A stretch of DNA of 64,000 nucleotides. It comes from Argentina anserina (taxonomy: Eukaryota > Streptophyta > Magnoliopsida > Rosales > Rosaceae). This document shows, piece by piece, positions 48,101 to 61,733 of this stretch. The notes under the pieces were generated by a model. That model ran no database searches, was not told the DNA's origin, and saw only the letters and a list, made by a program, of their open reading frames with translations. Position 1 is the first letter of the stretch, and the number at the start of each line of letters is the position of its first letter. The stretch spans positions 22,382,001 to 22,446,000 of the forward strand of contig NC_065872.1 in assembly GCF_933775445.1 (NCBI RefSeq). Reading direction: 5' to 3'. A program made the translations under genes and the position numbers.

Positions 48101-50974
48101 AATCTTAAATACTTCGTAAGAATGGAATGGTCTCGGTTGAAGCCTTAGCAAATAAGGACTTCCTTGAAATCTAGCAAAAGAACAAGCTTTGCAAAATCAG
48201 CGATGGGCATCAGAGATTACCATGGAGGCATTAGAAAACACGGGAGGCATCACAAGCTCCTGTGAAGGAGGGAATGCCGCCACTGACGGCCTTAATGCCA
48301 TGGAGCCGCCGAAATAGGCAGGCTCGGCCTCACCGTGCATGGCACGGATAGGCACAGCCTCACCGTGTGGAGCACGGGTAAGGTGGTCCTCCAATCGCTT
48401 CCTGAACATGAAAAATAAATGATCATGTGAATTTCAAAGAACTCGAATTATCATATCTCGTTTAAAATGACCAAAAAATGATCATGTCAAAACCGAGGAG
48501 ACAACCAAACCGAACTCATGATTCAAAGAATCTTGAGTTACATAAAGCTACTGCTGCAGGCAAGAAAAGTTATGTCCGCATGGTAACAAAGCTACTGTCT
48601 AAGCTTGAAAAAGCTACTGTCAATGGAATCAGACTGATTTATTCCTTTCCATTCTTAACACAAATATCAAGATGAAAATCCATCATTGGCATGTATGGCC
48701 TTTAAAACTTAGCAAGGCACGAAGATATAGAACACAATCTCTGCACGAGATCCGTAAAATAACTACATGCGCCGTAGGACAGTGTGGGTGATTACGCAAT
48801 TAACAAGACACTCGATTTCACGGCGGGACATTCTCAAAATGAAGATTAAGAGAGTCAACGACGCGGTGAACTTCTCTATACAATACGCCGTAGGATATTG
48901 TAAGAGGGGGGATTGAAACAAATGTGCAATCCCATTGAGTGTATCACATGGCAATAGAACTACATTCTTCAACTTAAGAGTTGGAAAAATATGGTATTGG
49001 AGCAGTTGAATACCAAACAATTTGGGTGGTAAAGACCATCCAATTGGTGCGGGTGGTCACCAATAATAATAATATCGTTTGAGCTATGAAACGACTTGGA
49101 GAAAACCAGAAAAGTAACTGGAAAACCATGTCAAAATAACTCAAAACCGGGTGAAATTTGGACTAGGAAAACGTGGCAGCAAAGACTGCTGAAATATGCC
49201 GGAAAAATGACGAGAAACGACTCAAAACCGGCGGCGGCCAGAAACTGACCGGTATGGAGGCTGGAAATTCAGGTCCGACAGGGGACGCCGTCAGGAACCG
49301 GATGGCGGTGGCGGAAACACCGGAATATGGCCGGAAGGCGGCGAATACGCCGGAAAACGTTCCGGAAACGCCAGAACAGTAACCGGGAAAAACGACGTCA
49401 ATTTTTACGTTCCGAGGTCCGTTTTCCAAATTTAAAGGTCCAAAATCACAATGTAGTGCTATTGGGGTCCCAGGTAACCCAAAAGCGACCAATTTAAAAA
49501 CCACGTGAGTTGCAAACGTTGACCAGGCATGCTAAGACAAGGCAAATAAAATTCTCACGAGTTCATCTTGTAAACAAGAAATACAAGAAATTTTATTGAA
49601 TATGCCAATATTTAATACAACACAAACAAGCTTCCAATTCTAATAAACGACTTAAGCTAAAGTCGAGCAATAATCATGGCAATGCCAACGTCATACTTGA
49701 AAAATAGTAAGCAAAAAACAGGTCAAAATAGATTGACTAATCAAAAGTCCGTAGCAACAAAATCTTGCATATCGGATTGGGCGGAGCCTTAGCCTGAGGC
49801 TCAAAAATGTGCTTACTTGAGAATGGAAGAATGTTACGTTTCCATCTCCAAAATTCCCTCAAGAAATAGATACATGTGCCAAAAATGGCATGCATTTCTT
49901 GGATGTGGAGTATGCATCAAGGTCAACTCTGATAATACAACGTCATATACGTTCATTAAATGACTTGAAGTGTGTCCCATAGAATTCGTTATTTTTGGGA
50001 TCTTTTGTCAGCAAATAGTGCTGCATCAGCGTAATGAATCAATTCAAATAAATGAGTACGTAGACCTTGGGATTATCGTTTATAGACATGAGTTTAAGAA
50101 AACTCAAATATTCAAATAACAGTCGCGATGGCGACGCATCCATAAGAAACGAGGGTTGTATAGGTTTCGAATAATCGAAATATTCAAGTATGTAACTGGA
50201 ATTAGGAGGGTTGTGATGTATATGGTCACAAAGTAATCGATGCATATCGGCGATTCTCATGATCGCACCCAAAACAACGGTGTACTCAGACAACCACACG
50301 AAATCAATTTCTTCCCTTTAAATAATAACGTGACTCCCCCAGGACCGTCACACGAAAAACTTCGACCAAGAAGGGAATCATATCCCTCTTTGGTCTCATC
50401 GGCGTAATAAGAAGGCCGGAAAAGAAGACATGAAAAAGGCTAATAGCGCTCGATAATTTATATATATATGTTCAAAAGCAGCAACTTTAAGAAAAACATA
50501 CTTGTTGGTCTGCCAAATAGACCGCATATAATTAAATTGCTCTGCAAATCGATCGTCATGCATGAAGTTGCTTGATGAATTCCTTTTCGATCTTCGTCTG
50601 ATGACATAAAAATCTTGGGAGGATACGATCAAAATCGTATGTAGATGACAAAAGTATCGTCTATCTCGGCATGAATGTCATCACCATAGTACGACGAGCA
50701 ATGATTTTACCTATATGAGCACGTGAAATATCGTTAGAAATAAAAACGTGCCAATGAACATTTAAATAATGAAATAGGAAAAAAGAAAAGGAAAATAAAA
50801 TATAGTATGAAGCCCAAAGGGCTATTGTGCTCGGTAGGCCATAGGCCCAAAGGGGTAGAGAAGACGGGAGTAGCTTCTCTTGAGCAAAGAGTTTGCTTGT
50901 GCAGTTCGCGTTTCTTGCGTATATATGCGGGAAGATCAATTTTTAATCCTCTGATGCGTTTCTTGCGTATATAT

Positions 50975-51240
50975 GCGGGGCTGCGTGCAGGGGCTGCGGG
51001 GGCTGCAGGGGCTGCGTGCAGGAGCAGCTGGGGGGTCGCAGGGGCTGCAGGGCAGGATCTGCATGCGGGGCTGTAGGGGGGGTCGCAGGGGCTGCGATGC
51101 GGGGGCTACAGGGGTGCGTGCAGGGGCTGCAGGGGTGCGTGCAGGGGCAGCGTGCAGGGGTGTTGCAGGGGCAGCGGGGCTGCAGGAGCTGTGTTGCGGG
51201 GCTGCGGAGGTAGCAGCGGGGGGGGGGAGGGGCTGCAACG
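50975..51240 (-). repeat. Expanded GC-rich minisatellite in the Copia B leader
   Basis: About 265 bp of variants of GGGGCTGCAGGGGCTGCGTGCA, some G-runs reaching eight or more. The matching array in Copia A is under half as long. The long open frames here are products of the repeat. Confidence 0.85.
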
Positions 51241-51382
51241 ACGGCGAGCAGGGGTTGCGCCGACGAGGAACGCTGACGGGAAGATGTTAGAGGCCGGAGA
51301 CGACGGCGGCCGGCGGTGGAGAAGAGAAAAAATTTCTAGGGCTCTAAAAGTTCAGATTTTTAGGGCAAAGTGCGTGATAACG

Positions 51383-51566
51383 TGTTTCAGGATGAAATAA
51401 TTGTGTATTATTGAATGATATGGGAGCCTATATATAGGCATTACAAAATCACAATCCCGTAGGATTCGGAGTCCTAATCTATTACCGAGATGCTAATCTA
51501 TCTCCTAACAGGAAACCTATTAGGCTAAGACACACACAAGAGTAGAATAATAATTCTCCCGGAACA
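51383..51566 (-). repeat. 5' LTR of Copia B
   Basis: 184 bp; on the minus strand begins TGTTCCGGGAGAATT and ends CCTGAAACA, then a primer-binding-like CGTTATCACGCA. Confidence 0.9.
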
Positions 51567-51650
51567 ATTTTATAATTATTGTTATTGCTGACATGACAAT
51601 GTGACATAATATGACATGTAGGATTGCGGCGCCGGATTTGGCGCCATATC

Positions 51651-51818
51651 ACTCCTCAAAAAAGAAAAAAGATTTGTGCTGATTAGGCAATTCTATATGG
51701 AGAATTGCCTTAATTATCAAAGATAAAACAACTTGATTAGGATTCCCAGTACATTTGGGGATTATTTTCTGTACGTTCATTACAATTACTGTAAATAATT
51801 AATCATATTTTTTTTTTC
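51651..51818. other. 3' flank of the arabinofuranosidase gene
   Basis: About 170 bp between the foldback element end and the stop codon of the minus-strand gene; probably part of its 3' UTR and terminator. No clear poly(A) signal chosen. Confidence 0.4.
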
Positions 51819-53968
51819 TCAGATGGAAGAGATGGAGAAAGAATCAGCTCCAGTCCTGATATAACTTGATTCCATTAACAAATCAATTGAAGTGAACGAA
51901 TGTGCAGAAAGTCCAACATCCATCTCCTCGCCACCCTTTTCAAGTAGACTCAGGTTCGGTATAACCTGCACACAAAAAAACATTACATTGGTGGGAAAAG
52001 CTAATATCATATAATATACCGATTGTTGAAGAGTATCTAATTATAAGGTTTGTAGAAATCTGTGTTATGTTTCGTGAAATTGCTCACAATTTCACTTACA
52101 ATGCTAATCCTGTAAGCACCATTCTTCTAGTAGATGGGAGTTAGTCGACAAAAACAAAAGAAATAAAAACACAAATATACTAAACCAGGAAACAACACAA
52201 ACAAAGAATCACAAGTTTAAAGTTCAATGCAATAAAGTGAACATCCATTCCCGACTCAAAATACCTTCTTTGGCTCATCAAACGAGTTCTCATCCATCAC
52301 ATTTTTAGATGTCAGTACAGTCTTGGTTGATCCAGACAGAACAGTATTTGGCTCCAATCCATCAACACGGATACTCAGATTCACTATGTTGCTTCCAAAG
52401 TTTACAATCTGTAGAAAAATCACAAAATTTCATGGAACACGAAAGACACTATATAAGCAGTGTGTGCTGAAAGTCTAATAAAGATGTCAATGAAACTAAT
52501 AAAGGTATTCAAACAACTAACTGTAATCATACAAAGGAATAACAAGGAATAATCTATGGCTTCCTCAGACGATTTGTATACTACAGTCGGAATATAATAT
52601 GAACACCAAACTCTTATACTCTGACTTCAGACTGTAAATTACATTGCCGGACTGCGATTGGATTGAAAGTAGAAAAAAACAACATTGCCATTAAACAGCA
52701 TAATGTTCTTAGACTCAAAACTTAAAAACAGCAGGTAGGTAATAACCAATGCAGAATTTTTTACCCTCCACAAGAACAAACAGTTTCATCATAATTCCAA
52801 AATTTGACAAACCGAACAGAGATGGAAAAAAAGACTAAAAATGGCTCTAAGTCTGACATACAAGTCCAAATCTGACTATAAACCCATATAGTTGTTCTAT
52901 TATGACCCTAAGTCATAAGAAAGCAGTAAAAGACTGAATATTGATACGGTAACAAACAAAGGAAATGAAGAAATGACTCAACACAGAGAATAAAAACCAG
53001 AAAGACAGACCCTAATGCAAATATGGAGATTTCTTTAAAAAACAAAAAACACAAAAACATTGAGACCCGAACCCGAAGAGCTAAACAATGCATGCAGGTA
53101 GCAAAGCAACTCCTAAAGCGTCCCACGTGCATTACCCAGGTCTAATAGTTTCTCAACCAACAATCAGAGACAGGCCGCCAGAAGCCCAGCTGAATGAAGA
53201 TTGGCATCCGATCAGCGAACAGTTGCACCAGAGTATCGATCCTGCCCGTCCAACTTAGGTGCACTGGCTTGTTAGCCACCCTGATAGACCATCATCTCCT
53301 AACTCACCCAGGCCCTCAATTACACAACTAATCTTCCTCATAGGATCAACCACAACACAAACCACCCATAATCTGAATAAATGGATGCCCCTCCATCCAA
53401 TGAACCCAAAAACAACACCTGCAACGACAAAGCCACCAAAACATTCACTGAGAACCTTCAAAACTCAACTCTCAGAAACTCCCCTCAAGAACAAGGACTT
53501 ATCGCTCCCAACAGTAGGAATTATTTCCATGAGAACATTTACCCAACTCCCAGCAATAGGAAGCTGTTTCCACGAGAATATTCACAGGAAGGATGTCACC
53601 AAAGAGAACGATAGGTGCAAACCATTGCTTCAAACGAGACAAGTAACAAGCTTTAAAACTGGAATAGAATAGGAAGAATAGAGTGATGGATTGCTTTAGC
53701 AATTTAAAGGAAAATCTCCTTTGGCCCAGGTGCATTTCCAAGACAAAGTAAAAGGGGATCCAGACACAGTAGAGGATATCAATAACTGACGGTTACACAC
53801 AGGTTCTTTGTTGTTTTTTGATAATCCACAAACCCTCTAACCAGCTATGCGGACTAAGGGTTCCAAACTGGGGCTCCGGCTGAACCAACAATTTTTAGGA
53901 AGGAAACCCCTAGGACTTGCTACTACTGAGTATCAGTCTCTAGGACATATCGCTAGGAGCAGGCAAAA

Positions 53969-54007
<39 letters not shown>

Positions 54008-57000
54008 GTGTACAGCCTGCTTCCCATATTTTGTTTCCATATTCGACATTTTGACTATGTCAAGGCCACAAAAACATTATGATAATAGTAAATTCTAAAT
54101 TAATGGAAGCCAATTTGAATTCAACATCACAAAGCATAAAACTCACTCTAATCATAACATCAGCATAACCAACATACCTTAATTCTTAGGAATGTTTTCT
54201 GATCTTCAGAACTTTTCCACAAAATTGCTGATGCAAGAAGTGAATTAGAAGAATCTGTTTGGAGTGTTGCATTGAAAATAGTTGCTCCACTTGATTCGCT
54301 AAAAAAACATTGCACCCAGTAGCTAGGAGTTCCATACAGCTGTGAGGAGTTAAACACGATTGCATCTGGGTTCCACCTTCATGACAGAAGTTTTCAGTTT
54401 TTAGTCAACTAATCATGAATTATAATCCTCACACAAGAATTAAAATAAATCATATATTATTATGGAGATAAATAATGAGATCACAAAGTTACCGCTTGTT
54501 ATTGGCATTCACAAAGAGTGGCGCATAACTTGCCATCTCAACAACATCACTGCAATTAATAGAGGGGGAAAAACAGTGGAAGTACTTAGCAGCCACCCAT
54601 CTTTACAATTAAGAAATCAACGGAAAATGAATTACTCTAAAGAATAACAGCAATAATTCCTGCCATGGTAATCCTAGTATACTCTAATATCCAAGCTCTT
54701 GTTAGAGCGAAAATACTTGGGTAAGGATGAGATCAGATCATTTCATATTAGACAATTAAAAAATCATTTTTGGCAGAAGTTTACTCCATCATTATATTCT
54801 AGCTAGATAAAAGTAGTCAGAAAAAAATCCAACAAATGATTTATTATACCATTGAACTAGTTAGCTGTTTTTTTTTTTGGTTTTTAGTCTTGCACTGGTC
54901 CGGGTGAAATTTCAATAGCACACTTGGAGGCATTTGTTAGAGGTTTAAGTGTTACCAACAGGGGAAAAGGTATAACTCAGCAGTAACTTTGGTACACAAT
55001 TGTGGAAAGTATACTCTGCTACACTAACTTCTGTTAAAAATGAACCTGAGCCAGCTATGTGACAAATATCATTTGACTGGAATTTTTTACAAGAGCAACT
55101 CTTTCACTGCTTATCCTATCCATTGAAAAATCATGTCTGTACTTTTTGGTCACTTCATAGTTTAATCTATTTTACTAGAAGGAAAAAATGAAATAATCTT
55201 CATGTTGAACAAAATAAAATATGTTGATGTTTGTTCCTCTAGATTTTAACAATGTCACTAAATGCATGGGTATGCATCAATTGATTTGAAACCTGTAGAC
55301 AAACCAAAACAGGTGAACCAAAGGTGACTAAGAAAAAGAAAGAATGTCTTCCCATTCACCTTTGTATAAAACTATAAATGTACATCTTAATATTTCATTT
55401 TTGCACTTTCTCAACGTAAGAAGTTTCAGTAGACATTATTCCAGAGTACGACTCTTTTTCCTCAATACCCACGAAGAGAAGGTACATGCAGGGACCCTAA
55501 CAAACATCTACTACAAGAATCTAGACATCAGACTACAAATTCTAGATTCTGATCACAGTTTACGTCTACAGTCCGTTCATTGTATATGTTACTTTAATAC
55601 TTATCCTAGAAAGAAATGAAATTGTTCATGAATAATTTCTTAATCAATTGCCAGAGGGTATGGTATTCAATCGCCAATACTGTTGCCATGTTTAAACTAT
55701 TGAAAGCAGATTGCTAGATATTCTGCCCGTTCCAGATTGCTTATGAATCTATTGCCCAGCTACTATTTAATGAACTAGTCAATTTTAAATAATCAGTCAC
55801 TCATACTAAATTAATTGAGTCGGATTTCATTTTCTGTTCTGCTATGAGCTCACTCTACAACTTTTCCTCAGTTTAATCGCAAGTCCATAACATCTTGTTC
55901 ACTAATGACCAAGTAATCATATAATACTGTTCTGTTACTATGGCTGTCGTTCAAGCTTTCCTACAGCGGACACAAAGTCACCCAATTGTTAGAACCAATC
56001 AGTTAGGAAGTTAACTTCCTAAATGGTAGAAAACAGTAGTTATCCCCATCTATAATATTATAATGTGCAGATGACATTTCATAGAAAGGTTTTGGAGTAA
56101 TGAACAGGCTAGATTCAATGAACCTCTAGGTGCAGGCATGACGATGGGCATGAAAATAGATGAATCTCTGAGGCCATGAGTAAGGGTGTAGCTATGAGGT
56201 GCATGAAAATTGGCCCTTTTGAATATCTTTAATTAGACTTACTTATTATTGAATGTTAATGGAATGATATACATAATGACCCTTATCAGGTTTGAAAAAT
56301 TTCTTTGTTAGTCTTTATATATTCTTTAACATTAATGGAATGAGATACAAATTTACACTATTAAACACTTGATCCAACTCATATAAATCCTTACAAGGGT
56401 TTGTTAGCTTGTTGACATGTGCTTTAGATGTTAATTACGATAATTTTCATTATGCTACATTCTTCTTAATATTTACCGACCATGCATCTCTAATTCCAAA
56501 CTTATTCAACAATACAGCAATGTTCTTTACAAAATTTGAAGGACAAATATTGTTTGAAGCTTTTCTTTGAAGCAAGAAATTGTGTCAATGCTCAAAAATG
56601 GGTGAAAATGAGTTTATCTAGTTACTAGATTTGACCCTCTTAAGTACGACTTCACATGGGCCATGTTTAGCTGGAGTTGGACGAGAGTATTGTATAGGAC
56701 AATGAAGAAGTTTATAAACCTGGTTAAGAATTTTCTTTAGTAATTAAGCATAAATACGGGATAAGAAACAACCTCGAGTTATACAAGACACTGACACCCG
56801 ACACAGTTTATACACAAAACTAAATGGAGTTGACGGTTAACTTAATATCCACAGGAAATAAATGAAAGAAAGAAAATAAAACACGAAAATGTTGTGGCAT
56901 CTCTGTTATGTGGAAGCCAATGGATCATTCTGCATTTTATCTGAAATGTAAATGAGATGTTTATAAGGTTTTACCAGCTTTCTATGGATTAGTCGCATGC

Positions 57001-57134
57001 CAAAATGCCGGAAAACATATGCATTGTTTCCAAAGACAAATTTTATAACTAAAAGTAAGAGAAAAGAATGATCTTAATTTGGCAAGCACTTTTATGAGAG
57101 ACATGGTCCGGCAGCGGACCTTCTCATGTCAAAT

Positions 57135-57165
<31 letters not shown>

Positions 57166-60100
57166 TCTGCTAGCATTTTGCGAATTGATTACTTATATAG
57201 AATACTATCAAATCAATGAGCCATTTAATTGTAAAGCTACAGAACCTGTTTTTCTCAAGCCCGATCAGGAATCCGGCTTCTGCTAATGCTGCAAGAAGAC
57301 TTCCTGCTCCAGCATCTTTTCCAGTCACAGCATACTCACTCACAAAAGCCTGGATAGTGTTGCATTCTCAGAGATGTGATAGTTACCAATTCAGAAAAAT
57401 CAATAAATCAGAAGAAAGTTAATCAGTATACCTTGGGACCCTTACGAGGTGCCCGATCAAACTGATGAGCCATGGAAAACATGTTGCTGGCAGACGTATA
57501 AACCTAAACAAAAACCAGAAGATTGGCGTGATAATGGAAATCCACTAGAAGCTAGATCTTATACAAAGTGCTGTATAAAGAAGTTTACATGAAAATCGTA
57601 TAAATCTGCCGGATGATCCAAAGGACGAGAAGAGCCATCACAGTTAGAAATAATTTGGATGTCTGGATAGGACCGCTTTATAGCACTATAGAACTTGAGG
57701 TAATTTCCTAGTCAACAGAAAGTGGAAAATCACAAGACATGTTAATATACAAGTTTCCACCACATGTGCACTAACTAATATAATCCTTGCATCAAACCCA
57801 TTGTCTCTCTCTCCAACTATTGCAAAGTACTTCAGGTAGTGCATTGTAAACTCTAACACTATATCAAAGACAATAAAATTCATCAACAAGTTCTGCTCAA
57901 TTTGGCCACGCCTGCTGCATTTCACTTGATATAATTGATCCACTTGATTTTCTCAGTCAAACCACATGCTGAAAATGTAATGCCAAAAAGGAGCTTAACA
58001 CATTCTTAGCAGTTTCAGATATGAAATCATAGAGAGACCCAAACAAAAGATAGTTGGCGTCATCTAGGCCATGCAGAAGGAAAAAAAAATTGAAGGAAAT
58101 CTGACTTGTGCTTGGGGGTTTAATGATTAGATCTTTGAAAATTATTTGTAAAAAGTCAATTATACATTTAAGCACGTTCATACTAGCAATTAAGTGATGC
58201 ATGCACTAAATCAAATTGTCCATTGCAGTATTCCTTTTTGTTCTATCTATATAAACATTAATTTAGCAGAAAATTATGACCTACAAAATGCCCAAACCTC
58301 GGTAGTTCTTTTTGCCACAATCTTCATTCCCAACAGCAACATATCTCAGATCGAAGGGTTCCGGGTGTCCCATTGCGGCACGTAGAGAACCCCATGTAGA
58401 ATCAGGACTGCCCCTAGCAAACTCAATACCATCAAGAGCTTCCTGATAAACAGAATGTCATTGGAATTTGAATTTGGAAGGAACAACATGAAAAGATATT
58501 GATAACCTAAGTACCACTAGCAAAATTCAAAACAAATATCAAAAGCACAAAGCACAAAACAAAACCGATAGAAACAAATTTGATCTGCTAATTGTCGTCT
58601 TTTGAAATCTGATGTTTCTTCAACCCCAGTTACGTAATCATCTTTAATATTAATGATTTGAGTGAATATAATTCAGAGCACCAATAAACCAGCTTTGTAT
58701 TACAGATTATTTAATTAAAACTGCTCAGCATACCTGTACAAATGGTAAGATATTGGAAGTATCAACCTGATCATTGTGGCTGATTCCTATGGAAGATATG
58801 GTAATATGATAATGATAAACCAAAAATTAAATAAGAATATAAAATAAAAATAAAAAGAAAGAAAGGCAAACATTAAACAAATGTGAAGTACCATTGTTGA
58901 ACACCCATATTGGCCGTGTACCAAGGTCCTCTGCCAGCTGAAAAATAATGTATTGTATAATTTTATATAGATCGACCACCAATTTATTTAAACATCAGGC
59001 CTCCCTGAGAATTAGCAAGATACCTACTTGCAGGAACTCAAAATAACCAAGACCATCATCAGTCCAGTACATCCAAACATCACCAAAGTGTCCAGGTCTC
59101 TCTTCCCATGGTCCAATTGATTCTTTCCAACGGAATGCATTTCTTAACCATTCACCTTCCACAAAACAACCACCTAAAGAAACGCAAATACAGAGCACAT
59201 CAACTCTTCAGAACAATTATCAGCAACTTCCAGCACTGGAGATAACCGAAACCAGACTGTTTACTTACAAACAGACACAGATCCTAAACAGATGAAAACA
59301 GCAATTGCGAAGATCTACGTAAAACAATAATTTAATGGTATCTATGGCTTTGAAACAAGGTAGAAGCTATAATAGCTTTTAATAGGGAATCAGTCTTCAT
59401 TTAAATTGAATTCAGAAAGATAATAACTATTAATAGACTATAAAGTTTCTAAGAATGAATTATATAATGTAATCAGAAACATATATATCGTCTTTCTATC
59501 CCCTCCCAGTCAAATGCACACTCCGATATTTAACTTCTTCATTCTTGAACAACCAAAAAATTGATTTAAGAAACAAAGAACAACCTGGAGGATATCTGAA
59601 GTTCCTAGGATGTAAATGGATGATTTTCCGGAGGTGGAGCCATCTTTTAGAAAATTGTTAAGTCTGTATAATTCTGTGTATTCATTTATACAAATTTTGT
59701 TCAACTTGACCCATCATCTCTGTATACCAGAGAGATTTGAACCCATACATACAGTGCTCTTATTTAAATAGCCAACAACTTACAGCTCACCAACAAGTCC
59801 AGACCACGAGTCTGGTCTTGGAAGGTTTGTAGTTTGGATATCAATTACAATGAGATCCTTAAGTTCAGCTGCTTTTCAGAAGTTTATCCAGACAGAAATT
59901 ATGACTCATATAGTTAATAATATATTGGGGTAGATATGATCATGTTTTCGATCTTAATTCATATCCAACTTATCCACTTGTTACTCCAATGAGAGTATGA
60001 GAGAGGAGGAGGAGATTTACCTGGAAATCTAATAAATTGGGGTTTCATATCTGCCAACATGTCGACAAGGTCCTTCCTAAATCCATGTCCCTGGGCCAAA

Positions 60101-61733
60101 TAAAAAGATACATAATGGATGCTAGCATGTAATAGTAAACGCCCCCTAGTCCCAGAGACCAAAAATAAATAATAGCAAGTCATATCCAATCACAGTTTTC
60201 AAAATTGAGAATTCAAAATGGCATCCAGCTTCTGAGTTTATCAGATTCTGGCCAAAATCTCACTTTATAGGCAGATGCTAATTTCAATGGGTTTGATATG
60301 TTTTACAGTTCCAATTTAATTATGTATGAAACCTCAATAGAAGAAACTTAAGTTGTGATGGACATGAATGAATGAATTTTTAGAGGATAATAGAACCTTG
60401 TATGTGTCCAAAGGCATGGCTGACACTTGATCAAACCATATCGACCCTTTTCTGGTGGTTGTCAATTGCAATCTCGAGCTAGGATTAGTTCCTTTGGCTT
60501 CCAACAGAACCTTAAATTTTGTCCAGCTTGAAACTTCTGAAGCAGAAGCTCTGAAAAGGCAATGCAAAATTAATTTATGATTCCTAGGGCCGAATACTAT
60601 TGATTTAGCAATAAAGTCCTTACTACAAAGTCTCTGCACAAAGTAGATGCTCACATAATGTTATCGGCAGCAAGAGTCTGCAATCCGTTAGAGCTTGTCA
60701 GCGATACAGACACATTTATTGCTCCAGATGAACGAACATAAAGAACTACACTGTAGGTCTTCCCTTTTTCAACATTCTGGGAAAAAGAAATGAGTAATAA
60801 GTTCAATCTATGGCAGTGGGATAGAAAATGAAGCAAATATAGAAATATAACATAGGCTCTAGTAAGTTTAACCCAATGGGAGTAATGGGATTGTAAACAA
60901 GTACTCGTAAAACACTAATTATAAAAAAAAAATGAAAACACCTCAAAAAACACACGAGTTAACGTAGCAATATGTGGAACAGAACCAAACAGAGACTTGG
61001 GAGTTAAACAGTTTTTACCATGCCCCAGAACCCAGGGTTATAAATTCCAACACCACCGGAGGGACAGATATTGGCACCTTGGCTGTCACATAGCACCTCC
61101 ATTCGAAGTGCAACTTTATTCCGCTCGAAGCATGATGACCGGTCTGTCGATACAATCAAAGATGACTCACTCCCAATAATTGACCAGGGATCAATGTTGG
61201 AAGGAGTGTTAGGTCCCCCTGCTTCAAAACCTGTGGAGAAAATTATCAATATAACAAGCCTGCACCGCTAATGGTATTATGTGATGTTTAGCTCAACATG
61301 AAGAACTCATTGTAAACATGGAGTGACAGAATTACAGAACAACAAATAAATTAAAAAAAAAGAAACAATGAAAATAATAACAGAATCAACATGCAGAAGA
61401 ACAAAGCATTCATAGAACTTGGTGAGTTGAGAAGTGACCTCTGTTGTTGACAAGCTCAGCCCACAAGCCGCCAGCGCCAGCATGGTTAATCTCCTGCGTT
61501 TGAACACAAGCTCAGTGAGATACTGAACACAACAACAAAGCAAAAGAAACGTGAATAAAAAAACGCAAGCGAACCTCGAAGAAAATTCCAAAGAGTGTCG
61601 GGGATATTGGTCGGCCGGATGCTTGAGAAGCATTGACAACCAGCTCTGCAGTCTGGGCTGTATCAGCGAGACACTGAAACACAAAGCAGCAGCAGAAACA
61701 GAAGCAGCAGAGCAGCACAGAGAGAAGACCCAT
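51819..61733 (-). CDS. ARAF1 (ASD1): Alpha-L-arabinofuranosidase, GH51, secreted
   Basis: Seventeen exons on the minus strand: 61575..61733, 61439..61493, 61019..61230, 60655..60776, 60397..60550, 60021..60090, 59028..59173, 58892..58937, 58734..58786, 58298..58442, 57589..57707, 57432..57503, 57246..57349, 54493..54549, 54178..54376, 52265..52408, 51819..51965. All junctions are GT..AG, phases close, 667 aa (about 678 in Arabidopsis). The enzyme trims terminal arabinose from arabinans and arabinoxylans in the wall. A Cys/Leu-rich signal peptide covers residues 1-24. A carbohydrate-binding-like segment (about 72-230) precedes the barrel, with FIRFPGGCFVEGE. The acid/base is Glu379 in VAVGNEDCG and the nucleophile Glu456 in FVSEYAVTG. 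The start has good context (GCCATGG). Intron 13 (2.7 kb) and intron 15 (1.8 kb) hold (TA)n tracts. No break. Confidence 0.97.
53967..54004. repeat. (TA)n microsatellite in ARAF1 intron 15
   Basis: About 38 bp of alternating TA after an A-run. A similar interrupted TA tract lies at 57126-57166 in intron 13. Confidence 0.95.

Larger units (their letters stand above)
45012..51566 (-). mobile_element. Ty1/Copia LTR retrotransposon B, decayed, inverted relative to A
   Basis: 6555 bp, minus orientation. The 5' LTR is 51383..51566 and the 3' LTR 45012..45193; the polypurine tract is the inverse of CTCCCCCTT at 45194-45202. Target duplication ATTTT at 51567-51571; the left copy reads (C)TTTT at 45007-45011, apparently with one base lost. 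Internal order mirrors element A: leader minisatellite, gag-like part, integrase zinc-binding segment at about 48180-48380, integrase core near 47800-47900, then a shared 3' UTR block at about 45590-45990. Coding is broken throughout. The two LTRs of B are closer to each other than those of A appear to be. Confidence 0.92.
44131..51650. mobile_element. Foldback/MULE-like element with long inverted ends, split by Copia B
   Basis: The left arm 44131..44287 is matched by an inverted right arm that is now in two pieces, 51567..51650 and about 44937..45011, because Copia B inserted within it. Shared words include CCGGCGC.GCAATCCTAC, CACATTGTCATGTCAGCAAT and GTCATTTTTRAATGAAAA. Without Copia B the element is about 0.96 kb with arms of roughly 160 bp. 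Outer ends are GGCGCC-rich. I could not fix its target duplication, so the superfamily is open. Confidence 0.8.

Noticed and set aside
50936..51400. Several Ala/Gly/Pro/Cys-rich open frames on both strands
   Set aside because: Products of the GC-rich minisatellite in the Copia B leader.
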